Shown: piece by piece, positions 1-7,270 of the stretch
Layout: the number at the start of each line of letters is the position of its first letter
How positions within the stretch are numbered: the first letter of the stretch is position 1
Source: an uncultured Bacteroidales bacterium
GTDB taxonomy: Bacteria; Bacteroidota; Bacteroidia; Bacteroidales; UBA932
Reading direction: 5' to 3'
Length of the DNA: 34,623 nt
NCBI GenBank assembly: GCA_934726455.1
Contig: CAKVDS010000024.1
Coordinates: forward strand, 1 to 34,623
Notes under the pieces: model-generated
Told to the model about the DNA's origin: nothing
The model's database searches: none
The model's input: the letters and a program-made list of their open reading frames with translations, nothing else
Program-made: the position numbers and the translations under genes

Positions 1-198
1 ATTAGGCTTGCTGATGACTTTGAAACGCGGATCTTTCGCTGAATATTCCGACAATATGCCAGAAGAGCCGTCATGGCTCCCGTCATCGACACAGACGGCC
101 TCCCAGTCTGTGAAAGTCTGCCCCTCAAGGCTGTCAAGGCAGCGGCGAAGATACCTCTCCGCATTATATATCGGAACAATAATAGAAACTGTGCACAT
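1..198 (-). CDS. Family 2 glycosyltransferase, N-terminal part (cut by window edge)
   Basis: The minus strand from the ATG at 198 reads 66 codons without a stop and runs off the window. The translation begins MCTVSIIVPIYNAERYLRRC and continues into a VDDGSHDGS segment. This is the N-terminal nucleotide-sugar-binding part of GT-A fold family 2 glycosyltransferases (SIIVPxYN start, DDGSxDGS loop). Such enzymes move a sugar from a nucleotide donor to a cell-envelope glycan at the inner face of the membrane. The acceptor and sugar cannot be told from 66 residues. A promoter-like pair lies just upstream (221-251). The downstream catalytic half is not in view, so intactness is unknown. Confidence 0.85.
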   Translation of the reverse strand, partial: MCTVSIIVPIYNAERYLRRCLDSLEGQTFTDWEAVCVDDGSHDGSSGILSEYSAKDPRFKVISKPN

Positions 199-220
199 AC
201 GTATCGTGTCCAAAGGTCTG

Positions 221-251
221 CGAAGATAAGGTATAATATGAAATAATCAAA
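221..251 (-). promoter_or_regulatory. Promoter of the glycosyltransferase gene
   Basis: On the minus strand TTTG (251-248) is followed by a 19-nt spacer and TATCTTCG (228-221), one mismatch from the Bacteroidota -7 consensus TAnnTTTG. The spacing is the consensus one. The predicted transcription start lies roughly 15-20 nt upstream of the ATG at 198. Confidence 0.55.
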
Positions 252-259
252 GAATTGCC

Positions 260-267
260 TATCTTCG
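260..267 (+). promoter_or_regulatory. Possible -7 element before the exported protein gene
   Basis: TATCTTCG lies 5 nt before the ATG at 273 and resembles TAnnTTTG with one mismatch. No good -33 element is visible at the expected distance. If real, the mRNA would be almost leaderless. Confidence 0.35.
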
Positions 268-272
268 CCACG

Positions 273-851
273 ATGAAAGCAAAAGCCGCAATATCTTTGG
301 CCTTGGCCGCCCTCATGTCTCTCTGCGGGCGGGAGGCCGCCGCAAGCGGACACTATATCGGGGTCTACAACTCGCTCAAAGGATTCGGCATCGGCACGGC
401 TGTCAAATCCTCTGACGGAAGTTCGATTTCTTTCGTCAACATCTACGCCGACATGTTCGGAGTCCTTTCCGGACGGACAGGCGATGTCGGCATAGCCGCG
501 AGCCTGACAAAGGATTATGTAATAGCATACGCGGACTACGGGTACTCATATCTCTCGCTGCACGCCGGCCCGGGTTTTTTCACCGGGTACGTGTACGACT
601 ATGAGCGGCATTTCTTCAGTTCCGAGGGGCAGACATACAAGGCCATGGGGTTTGTCGCCGCACTTGCCGGGAACATAGGCCTGTCAGCCGATTTCTTTGC
701 CCACCGCCTGAGCATTGACATAAGTCTGAGCGTAAACCCGGGGCTCCATATCCGCAAAGACAGGGATTCCGGGGCTGTCCTGCTTGCTCTCTACAAACGC
801 GGGCTGTATTACTGCCTGACTCCGCAGTTGTGCCTGTATTACAGATTTTGA
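273..851 (+). CDS. Exported 192-residue protein of unknown function, probably a small outer-membrane barrel
   Basis: I do not recognise a named family. The start at 273 gives a proper signal peptide: MKAKA, a hydrophobic run, then cleavage near AAAS around residue 25. An in-frame ATG at 255 would put extra residues before the basic n-region. The rest is rich in Gly, Tyr and Phe with alternating polar and non-polar residues, has no long hydrophobic helix, and ends in LCLYYRF. A C-terminal Phe after alternating aromatics is the usual signal of proteins inserted by BamA. The next gene starts 3 nt after the stop and encodes a protein of the same size and style, so the two are probably co-expressed. 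Barrel topology is inferred from composition only. Confidence 0.7.
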   Translation: MKAKAAISLALAALMSLCGREAAASGHYIGVYNSLKGFGIGTAVKSSDGSSISFVNIYADMFGVLSGRTGDVGIAASLTKDYVIAYADYGYSYLSLHAGPGFFTGYVYDYERHFFSSEGQTYKAMGFVAALAGNIGLSADFFAHRLSIDISLSVNPGLHIRKDRDSGAVLLALYKRGLYYCLTPQLCLYYRF

Positions 852-854
852 GCC

Positions 855-1481
855 ATGAGACGATTTCTGCTGGCATCCGCCTTGTTATCACTGCTGTCCA
901 CCGCTGCCGCCGCTTGGAACGGATACTCCCCGGAGAAACTCCACTTCGGAATCGAGTGGGGATACGGACAGGGCATCTACAGCTATTCCCATATAAACAT
1001 CATAAGCCAGGAAGGTTACCGTATCAACGAAGCCACACACAAGACAGGGGGAAACCCCACTGGAGAGATTCTCGCCAAGATAGGATATGACCTGCATGAG
1101 AAAATCAACCTCAGCCTCTGCGCCGGCTGGACAGGCATCGCGGAAGGCTGCCAGACGTACCCTGTCCTGATGCGGATCTGCTTCGCTCCCAAAGGCTTAT
1201 ACGAAGAAGGATTCTTCACTTATGTGGATGGGGGAATCGGATTCAGAAGTGAAGTCGAGGCATATAGCCGCCCGATACTGCCGGTTTTCGATGGAGGAGA
1301 AGGATACAGACTGTGGCTGGCCCCGACATTCTGCCTGGATGTCATGCTGAGCCTGCGGGCAGCTTTCGACAGCCCTCTCATCATGAACCCGGAAGGTCCG
1401 GGCATAGTACAAAAAGAAAATATCCGCCACAATGTGGCGGAACATTATAGTGTAAACCTGTCTATTGCTCTGTCTTTCTGA
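855..1481 (+). CDS. Exported 208-residue protein of unknown function, probable outer-membrane barrel
   Basis: A signal peptide is visible (MRRFLLASALLSLLSTAAAA, cleavage before or near WNGYS). The mature part has many Gly, Tyr and Phe residues in alternating patterns and ends in IALSF with a terminal Phe, as in BamA substrates. The ATG sits 3 nt after the stop of the preceding exported protein, which it resembles in size and architecture, although I see no convincing residue-level similarity. I do not recognise a family. The gene ends 3 nt from the convergent exchanger gene on the other strand, and no terminator is visible between them. The reading frame is well supported; function is unknown. 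Confidence 0.7.
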   Translation: MRRFLLASALLSLLSTAAAAWNGYSPEKLHFGIEWGYGQGIYSYSHINIISQEGYRINEATHKTGGNPTGEILAKIGYDLHEKINLSLCAGWTGIAEGCQTYPVLMRICFAPKGLYEEGFFTYVDGGIGFRSEVEAYSRPILPVFDGGEGYRLWLAPTFCLDVMLSLRAAFDSPLIMNPEGPGIVQKENIRHNVAEHYSVNLSIALSF

Positions 1482-1484
1482 ATT

Positions 1485-2429
1485 TTACTTCATAAAGAGA
1501 AGTACCATATAAGCAATATACACAAGTATCATCACGACACCTTCCCAGCGGTCCACCCTGTCCCGATGCCCGGAATAAGCGCTCACCAGAAGGAGCAGTA
1601 TGCTCAAAAGCAAGGTGCCGAAATCCGCCGCAGTCATAGCCGCAGTGGAGAGGGGAGTGATGACCGCCGAGCAGCCGAGTATAAGGAGGATGTTGAATAC
1701 ATTGGACCCCAGAATGTTGCCGAGGGCCAACTGGTCTTTGTGCTTGGCAGCGGCAGCAATACATGTGGCAAGCTCCGGCAGGGAAGTGCCTCCGGCGAGC
1801 AGGGTGAGGGCGATGACCTTGTCGGAAACCCCGACAGCACGGGCGATATTGGTGGCATGGCCGACAAATAGCTGGCCACCGGCAATCAGACCGGCAAGAC
1901 CGGCTGCGATCAGCAGCACGGCAAACCATACGCTGCGGACTTTCTTCTGGCTTTCTTCCGCACCGCCAGCATCTTCCGCAGACTTGTCGAACTTGAAGCA
2001 ATAGTAGATATAAGCTGCAAAAACAAGCATCATCACAAGTCCTTCTATTCTGTTGATGCCGCCTCCTGTAAGACCGAGGGCCATGAAAAGGACAGTGACC
2101 CCAAGCGCTATGGGAATATCGACGCGCGCGTTGACTCTGGACATAGCCACAGGTGCTATCAGAGTTGTAATACCGAGAATCATGAGGACATTGAAGATGT
2201 TGGATCCCACGACATTGCCTATCGCTATGTCAGCATTGCCCTGAAAGGCTCCCGTCAAGCTCACGACAAGTTCCGGACAGCTTGTACCGAAGCCGACGAT
2301 GGTAAGGCCGATGACAAACTCACTGATGCCAGCCTTGCGGGCCACGGCGGAAGCACCGTCGACAAGCCAATCAGCACCGAACACAATCAGTGCGAGCCCC
2401 ACAATCAGAAGAAGAATATCTATAACCAT
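1485..2429 (-). CDS. Calcium/sodium antiporter, CaCA superfamily (YrbG-like)
   Basis: This inner-membrane cation exchanger has 314 residues, usual for the bacterial YrbG/CaxA group, with about ten hydrophobic segments. Both signature alpha-repeats are intact: residues 46-80 contain GFGTSCPELVVSL and GNVVGSNIFN, and residues 211-246 contain LAGGTSLPELA and GNILGSNVFN. The conserved Glu and Asn residues of these repeats form the ion-binding site in the family. It probably exports Ca2+ in exchange for Na+ or H+; the counter-ion cannot be read from sequence. The central loop (about 145-165) is acidic and soluble. The ATG lies 2 nt after the rlmD stop, so the two genes share a transcript. Confidence 0.93.
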   Translation of the reverse strand: MVIDILLLIVGLALIVFGADWLVDGASAVARKAGISEFVIGLTIVGFGTSCPELVVSLTGAFQGNADIAIGNVVGSNIFNVLMILGITTLIAPVAMSRVNARVDIPIALGVTVLFMALGLTGGGINRIEGLVMMLVFAAYIYYCFKFDKSAEDAGGAEESQKKVRSVWFAVLLIAAGLAGLIAGGQLFVGHATNIARAVGVSDKVIALTLLAGGTSLPELATCIAAAAKHKDQLALGNILGSNVFNILLILGCSAVITPLSTAAMTAADFGTLLLSILLLLVSAYSGHRDRVDRWEGVVMILVYIAYMVLLFMK

Positions 2430-2431
2430 TG

Positions 2432-3850
2432 CTATAAGAGATTAAGAAGTTCAAGGCGGCAGACGTTCTCGACATGCTGGGTATGCGGAAACATATCCAC
2501 AGGCTGGACATCCGTGATCCGGTATTTCCGGCAGAGCACTTCAAGGTCACGAGCTTGAGAAGCAGGATTGCAGCTCACATACACAATCCTTTTCGGCTCG
2601 GCACGCAAAATGGTCTCAACCACATCCGGATGCATTCCGGCCCGGGGAGGATCAGCTATTATAACATCCGGACGGCCATGCTCCGCAATGAAAGTCTCCG
2701 TCAGGATATCTTTCATGTCTCCGGCGAAGAATTCGCAGTTGCCGATGCCGTTGTCCCGGGCATTGGCCTTGGCATCAGCAATAGCCTCCGGTACATATTC
2801 AATGCCTATGACCCTTGCGGCTTTCGAGCTGACGAACTGCGCTATGGTGCCGGTACCGGTATAGAGGTCATACACAATCTCTTCTCCCGTCAAAGACGCA
2901 AATTCCCTGGCGACGGAATAAAGCTTTATCGCCTGTGCGTTGTTGGTCTGGTAAAAAGACTTGGGACCTATCCTGAAGCGGAGATTCTCCATCTTCTCAT
3001 ATATCGCCTCATCGCCACGATAGAGAATGCACTCCTGATCGGCGATGCTGTCATTAAGCTTCGAATTGATCACATAATATAAAGACGTAATCTCCGGAAA
3101 AGCCTCAGCGACAGCGTCAAGCATAGCCTCTCGACCGTCAAACTCGGACGCGAAACAGATAATGAGCATCACCTGCCCGTCATCGGTGGTGCGGACAAAC
3201 ATATTACGGAATATGCCGGAATTCTCACGGATATCGTAGAACGGTATCGAATGGCTTATGGCATACTCCTTTATGAAAATACGCAGAGCATTGGAAGGCT
3301 CTTTCTGCAGGTAGCAGCGCTTGATGTCCAATACCTTGTCAAAGAACTTGCCCACATGGAAGCCAAGTCCCTGCCGCTGATCCAGAGGAATATTCTCCAT
3401 ATCTTCGTCGGGGAGAATCCACCTTTTGTCTGATGCAGTGAACTCCAGCTTGTTACGGTACAGAACCGTCTTGTCAGAACCTATCGTAGGGGAGACCTCG
3501 GGGAACTCCAGATGTCCTATGCGCTTGAACTGGTCAGCAACCTGGCGGCGCTTTGACTCCAGCTGCATGGGATAAGGGATAAGCTGCCAACGGCAGCCTC
3601 CACAGATGCCGAAATGTTCGCAGAAAGGCTCAAGCCTGTACTTTGAAGGCTTGACAATCTCAGTGATCCGGGCATCTATGAAAGATTTCTTCTTCCGGAG
3701 CACGCGGACATTCACAACGTCTCCAGGTACCGCATATTCCACGAACACTACAACTCCGTCATCTGTGTGGGCGATGCATTTGCCTTCGGCGGCAATATGC
3801 TCTATAGTAAGATTCTCAATAATCTGTACTTCTTTATCACGTTTTGCCAT
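2432..3850 (-). CDS. rlmD: 23S rRNA (uracil-5-)-methyltransferase, RumA/RlmD family
   Basis: This 472-residue SAM-dependent enzyme methylates C5 of a uridine in 23S rRNA (U1939 in E. coli RlmD). An N-terminal TRAM domain occupies about residues 8-65. Cys77, Cys83 and Cys86 (in CEHFGICGGC) with Cys179 fit the [4Fe-4S] ligands of RumA. Residues 327-336 (YDLYTGTGTI) are the SAM loop and 400-404 hold DPPRAG. Cys427 in VSCNP is the catalytic nucleophile and Glu461 near the C terminus the likely base. The ATG at 3850 is chosen over 3871 because a -7 element TATATTTG ends 7 nt before it. Related TrmA-family enzymes modify other sites, so the exact target is inferred. Confidence 0.9.
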   Translation of the reverse strand: MAKRDKEVQIIENLTIEHIAAEGKCIAHTDDGVVVFVEYAVPGDVVNVRVLRKKKSFIDARITEIVKPSKYRLEPFCEHFGICGGCRWQLIPYPMQLESKRRQVADQFKRIGHLEFPEVSPTIGSDKTVLYRNKLEFTASDKRWILPDEDMENIPLDQRQGLGFHVGKFFDKVLDIKRCYLQKEPSNALRIFIKEYAISHSIPFYDIRENSGIFRNMFVRTTDDGQVMLIICFASEFDGREAMLDAVAEAFPEITSLYYVINSKLNDSIADQECILYRGDEAIYEKMENLRFRIGPKSFYQTNNAQAIKLYSVAREFASLTGEEIVYDLYTGTGTIAQFVSSKAARVIGIEYVPEAIADAKANARDNGIGNCEFFAGDMKDILTETFIAEHGRPDVIIADPPRAGMHPDVVETILRAEPKRIVYVSCNPASQARDLEVLCRKYRITDVQPVDMFPHTQHVENVCRLELLNLL

Positions 3851-3857
3851 ACGGGCA

Positions 3858-3865
3858 CAAATATA
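3858..3865 (-). promoter_or_regulatory. -7 element of rlmD
   Basis: The minus strand reads TATATTTG, a full match to TAnnTTTG, 7 nt before the chosen rlmD ATG. It decides the start codon, because the longer reading frame would begin upstream of the promoter. No clear -33 TTTG is seen. Confidence 0.6.
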
Positions 3866-3891
3866 ATACAAGTTTCGCGTTCAGTAATCGT

Positions 3892-3923
3892 AAAAAAATA
3901 ATTTGCCGCTTACTGAGCGGCAA
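3892..3923 (-). terminator. Intrinsic terminator of the queA-acyltransferase operon
   Basis: On the minus strand TTGCCGCT, a 5-nt loop and AGCGGCAA form a perfect 8-bp stem (3923-3903), followed by ATTA and seven T residues. It lies about 110 nt downstream of the acyltransferase stop and upstream of the rlmD promoter, separating the two minus-strand units. The rest of 3924-4033 holds no gene that I can see. Confidence 0.8.
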
Positions 3924-4033
3924 GGGCGCGCCGCAAATACAGCAACTCCCCCGCTTCCCGCCATTTGTTATACAATTGATATTATGTTAAGTTGGCTATA
4001 TCGACGACACCTCCCCGGGCCTTGAGCTTACGA

Positions 4034-5179
4034 TCAAAGGAGATTCTCTTTTGAAACGACAGGATTGGCATACAGGCTGTAGAAACACCTGCGCAGCTCA
4101 TCGCGGTCAAGCTCCGGCTCAACCATATCCAGACGCCGCTCCGCATAATCAACGAAAGACTCACGTTCCGAAGAACTGTACAGAGCGGCATATTTCTCGC
4201 TCCCGTTCAGTATGTCATAGGCCATATAATTGGTATTCCACAATTTATAGCCTTCGACAATGCGGCTGTCGATCATGTCGCGCACCATCTGATAGCGCTG
4301 AGCCCTTTCACAGGCCGAAGCCAGCTTCAGCTCATCAGCAGAAAGCGGCCGGCACACGGAAAGATGGATGCCTCCTTTCCACATCTTGATACCGTCAAGT
4401 ATGCTGCGCGTATCCTCCCCTTTTTTCTTGATATAGCGCTGTTTGGAAGCAATCATGGTCTCCCGCGCCTTATTGATGTCACACGGCTCGTACTCGTACG
4501 ATATGCTCATCGGAGTGATGTCCAGTTCGGAGAAATCCTCATAGAATCCCTTCATCCCGCTCATATCCAGCATCTTGACAATCCCGTGCGCAGTTCTGTC
4601 AAGCCCGTTCTTTGCCCGGCCCTCCTTCTGGGCTATCCAGATGGAACTCCTGCCTTGGGCGACACTCTCCCTGATATACTCCGAGAGCAGGCGCGAGGCG
4701 GCATAAGCCTCACGCGCAGGCAGACCGCGGATAACCCGGATCATCTTCACCGAACGCAGCAGATCTGAAGCCATCCTGTTGTCATCCATCAGATTGCTCC
4801 CGATGCACAACTCCATCAACGGAATACCATGCCTATACAAGGCAAGTTGCGTAAGCGCCGCATCAAGAGTTATATCACGATGATTCGATATAGCAAGAAA
4901 AGTCCGGCCACGCTGCACATTCTCAATACCCTCACAGACAAAGCCGGAAGAGGTGCGTTCAAGAAGAGCATCGATTGCTGGCGCCAGCACATTACACTGA
5001 AAATCATCCACAGACTCGACTCCGCGGAACATCCGCCCCAAGCTGAAAAACGGTTTCCCCGGGAAAACGAACTTGGAAGCGACAGCCAGAAGCGGGTTAT
5101 ATGAAAGCCTGTGCAATGTCCGGACGGCCTTGTCCTCCGGAAACGGCCTTATCTCATCAAAACGCGTATCTTCCATCAT
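4034..5179 (-). CDS. PlsC-like glycerol-phosphate acyltransferase family protein
   Basis: This 381-residue protein of the lysophospholipid acyltransferase fold probably esterifies a fatty acyl chain onto a lipid or glycerol-phosphate acceptor at the inner membrane. The segment SNHRDITLDAA corresponds to motif I (NHxSxxD), but here the spacing is H-x5-D and Ser is replaced by Asp. As far as I recall this variant is common in Bacteroidota homologues. Downstream, SSIWIAQKEGRAKN corresponds to the FPEGxRS-type motif. The ATG at 5179 overlaps the queA TGA (ATGA), typical of translational coupling; an earlier in-frame ATG lies deep inside queA. The true substrate is unknown. Confidence 0.75.
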   Translation of the reverse strand: MMEDTRFDEIRPFPEDKAVRTLHRLSYNPLLAVASKFVFPGKPFFSLGRMFRGVESVDDFQCNVLAPAIDALLERTSSGFVCEGIENVQRGRTFLAISNHRDITLDAALTQLALYRHGIPLMELCIGSNLMDDNRMASDLLRSVKMIRVIRGLPAREAYAASRLLSEYIRESVAQGRSSIWIAQKEGRAKNGLDRTAHGIVKMLDMSGMKGFYEDFSELDITPMSISYEYEPCDINKARETMIASKQRYIKKKGEDTRSILDGIKMWKGGIHLSVCRPLSADELKLASACERAQRYQMVRDMIDSRIVEGYKLWNTNYMAYDILNGSEKYAALYSSSERESFVDYAERRLDMVEPELDRDELRRCFYSLYANPVVSKENLL

Positions 5180-6384
5180 TGCCCGGCTCTGAAAAGAAGT
5201 GAACTGTCCCCATAACTGAGAAATCGGAAACCATGGCCGAGAGCATAATTGTAGATCCTCTGCCAATCACCGCCCACAAAGGCGGAAATCAACAGGAGCA
5301 GCGTACTCTGAGGCTGATGAAAATTGGTCACCATCATATCCACGGCCCTGAATTTGAATCCAGGCACTATTATTATCCTCGTGCCCGCCTTCAGTTCAGT
5401 AAGGGAATTATCTTCAAGATACTTTATCATAGCATCAAGAGCCTCCTCCGTAGAATACTGATACTCTCTTGTATAAGGATCCCATTGGCCTACATCACAC
5501 GGCCCGCCGTTCTCGATGCAGGACACACCTATGTAATAGAGCGACTCCAGTGTACGGACAGATGTCGTACCGACAGCTATGACCTTTTTGCAGCCGGAAC
5601 GCAGATCACGCAAAAAATCCAAACTGACGACAAAAGGCTCCCGATGCATCGTATGCCCGGAAATGAGCGAACTCTTTACAGGCAGAAATGTCCCTGCACC
5701 TACATGGAGACATACCTTCTCGACCTCTATACCCTTGTTCCGGATGCGATCCAGCACATCTTCCGTAAAATGCAATCCGGCAGTCGGTGCCGCCACTGAG
5801 CCTCTGATTTTCGCATAAAGAGTCTGATATCGTTCAATATCAATATCTTCCGTCCCCCTATTGAGATATGGCGGAATCGGAACCTGACCGCAAAGTTCAA
5901 GCACCCTCGAGAATGGCATTCCGCCCTGCCAACTGAACTCCACAACTCCGGTCTGGCCTTCACGCGAGATCAGGCGCGCCTTGAGCTCCATACGGGACAG
6001 TTCTCCGTCATTTACGTCAAGCGAGAGGACATCGTCCTTCCAACGCTTGGCATTGCCGATGACGCATGTCCAGCAGCAAGACTGAGCCGACGCGAAATTG
6101 ATATTATAATCAGCAGGTTCATAAGGCTCAAGGCAAAAGACTTCTATATGGGCACCAGAATCCCGCCGGAAAAATAGACGGGCAGGTACAACCTTAGTCT
6201 CATTAAAGACCATAATGGCATCAGAGGGGAGACAATCAGGAATCTCACGGAAAACCCGCTCACTGATCTCACCATCTCTATACACAAGCAATTTTGAAGA
6301 ATCCCGCTGCGCGAGCGGATACTTGGCAATCCGCTCGTCCGGCAGAGGATAGTTGTAATCTTCTATTCTGATCTCTGGTATCAT
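5176..6384 (-). CDS. queA: S-adenosylmethionine:tRNA ribosyltransferase-isomerase
   Basis: QueA transfers and isomerises the ribosyl group of SAM onto the 7-aminomethyl-7-deazaguanine at position 34 of certain tRNAs, giving epoxyqueuosine. The family signatures are present: VAAPTAGLHFTEDVL, then CLHVGAGTFLPVK, and near the C terminus MVTNFHQPQSTLLLLISAF. The protein is 402 residues, longer than the ~350 of E. coli QueA but matching the long form found in Bacteroidota. The start at 6384 is preceded by TATATTTG with 5 nt between, so the longer frame to 6513 is not used. The acyltransferase follows with a 4-nt overlap. No other queuosine gene is in the window. Confidence 0.9.
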   Translation of the reverse strand: MIPEIRIEDYNYPLPDERIAKYPLAQRDSSKLLVYRDGEISERVFREIPDCLPSDAIMVFNETKVVPARLFFRRDSGAHIEVFCLEPYEPADYNINFASAQSCCWTCVIGNAKRWKDDVLSLDVNDGELSRMELKARLISREGQTGVVEFSWQGGMPFSRVLELCGQVPIPPYLNRGTEDIDIERYQTLYAKIRGSVAAPTAGLHFTEDVLDRIRNKGIEVEKVCLHVGAGTFLPVKSSLISGHTMHREPFVVSLDFLRDLRSGCKKVIAVGTTSVRTLESLYYIGVSCIENGGPCDVGQWDPYTREYQYSTEEALDAMIKYLEDNSLTELKAGTRIIIVPGFKFRAVDMMVTNFHQPQSTLLLLISAFVGGDWQRIYNYALGHGFRFLSYGDSSLLFRAGQ

Positions 6385-6389
6385 GGGCG

Positions 6390-6397
6390 CAAATATA
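6390..6397 (-). promoter_or_regulatory. -7 element of queA
   Basis: The minus strand reads TATATTTG followed by CGCCC and the ATG at 6384. The match to TAnnTTTG is full, but no -33 element is obvious. The mRNA would be leaderless or nearly so. Confidence 0.6.
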
Positions 6398-6760
6398 GTG
6401 ATTAAAATCGAGCCACAGTGGTTCAGTTTTGTAAAATCAAAAGTAAACATGTGTAAATTATATTGAATCAACAACACGTATGGAACACTGTTTACATTTA
6501 TACCATAAGTCAAACTTATCGCTATCCGTTTTAACTTATTTATATGCTGAAAATCAGTCTTTTATCTTGATTACCTCTACTTTTGATTAACTTCTATTCC
6601 CCCGGTCCGAATCTTCTCTGGCCACGTAATCAATATTTCACGATAATATAATGTTCTTATACTCTATATTTCAGATGATTACGCCCTTTATCTACACTAT
6701 CCATCCATATCTATATATTAACATTTTATCAACACCTCGTTTTGTTAACATGTGTAAAAC

Positions 6761-6791
6761 TTGTTTTATTGAAAAGTATTGTTTATTTTTG
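6761..6791 (+). promoter_or_regulatory. Promoter of the XRE regulator gene, overlapped by an inverted repeat
   Basis: TTG (6761-6763) is followed after 20 nt by TATTTTTG (6784-6791), a full match to TAnnTTTG, with the ATG at 6811. The palindromic arms TAAAAC and GTTTTA (6755-6768) cover the -33 element, so a repressor bound there would block transcription. Autoregulation by the encoded XRE protein is an inference. Confidence 0.55.
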
Positions 6792-6810
6792 TAAAAACAA
6801 GTGTTACATT

Positions 6811-7251
6811 ATGAACAAGCGTTTGGAGCAGTTTCTCAAGGCAGAGAACATCAGCCAGTCCCAGTTCGCGGACAGCATCGGAGTCGCCCGGGCCAGCGTA
6901 TCCCATATTCTGGCAGGACGCAACAAGCCAGGCTTTGACTTCATCCAGAGCATGGCCAAGCAGTACCCTGCGCTGAACCTCGAATGGCTGATCACCGGTA
7001 AAGGCAAAATGTTTTCAAGTACCGCTGCCACGGCTACCCTGTTCGATGATGAGAATCCGCCAGAAGCAGCCAAGACGACAACAGCAGGAGAAAACGCAAA
7101 TGCCAGACAACAGGCAGACAAAACGGCCAACGAAAAGACAGAACCTAAAGCCGCAGCTTTAGATATACAGCTACAACAAACAGATAGTCAGCGAAATATA
7201 TCTAAAATCATTATTTTTTTTGATGATAATACCTATCAAGAATTGAAATAA
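6811..7251 (+). CDS. XRE-family helix-turn-helix regulator with disordered linker
   Basis: This is a 146-residue DNA-binding protein. Residues 4-62 form a lambda-repressor-type HTH: QSQFADSIGVARASVSHILA carries both helices of the motif, and NLEWLITGKG closes the domain. Residues 70-120 are low-complexity, rich in Ala, Thr, Glu and Lys, and look disordered. The last 18 residues are ordered again (SKIIIFFDDNTYQELK), a hydrophobic strand ending that I associate with other Bacteroidota HTH proteins. The start at 6811 is chosen because the longer frame from 6742 runs through the promoter. Repeats upstream suggest self-regulation. The next gene begins 19 nt downstream, so it may also govern the DHOD-like and PncC genes. 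Confidence 0.85.
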   Translation: MNKRLEQFLKAENISQSQFADSIGVARASVSHILAGRNKPGFDFIQSMAKQYPALNLEWLITGKGKMFSSTAATATLFDDENPPEAAKTTTAGENANARQQADKTANEKTEPKAAALDIQLQQTDSQRNISKIIIFFDDNTYQELK

Positions 7252-7256
7252 AGTCC

Positions 7257-7264
7257 TAAATTTG
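7257..7264 (+). promoter_or_regulatory. -7 element before the DHOD-like gene
   Basis: TAAATTTG, a full match to TAnnTTTG, ends 6 nt before the ATG at 7271. No -33 element is visible at 19-21 nt. It may be an internal promoter within the XRE operon. Confidence 0.45.
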
Positions 7265-7270
7265 CGGCCT

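Larger units (their letters stand above)
6385..6810 (+). other. 426-nt AT-rich intergenic region with repeated motifs
   Basis: There is no credible gene here. The region is strikingly AT-rich between two GC-richer genes. AACATGTGTAAA occurs twice on the plus strand (6446-6457 and 6747-6758). TTTTGTAAAA occurs at 6427-6436 and again near 6787-6796. An inverted repeat TAAAAC-TT-GTTTTA (6755-6768) overlaps the -33 region of the XRE regulator. TGTAA and TTACA arms (6790-6794, 6804-6808) flank its start. These are plausible operator sites. The middle part (about 6500-6720) shows nothing I can interpret. Confidence 0.5.

Noticed and set aside
6500..6720. Possible replication origin or att site in the AT-rich gap
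   Set aside because: No DnaA-box cluster, direct repeats or recombinase gene are visible; AT-richness alone is not evidence.
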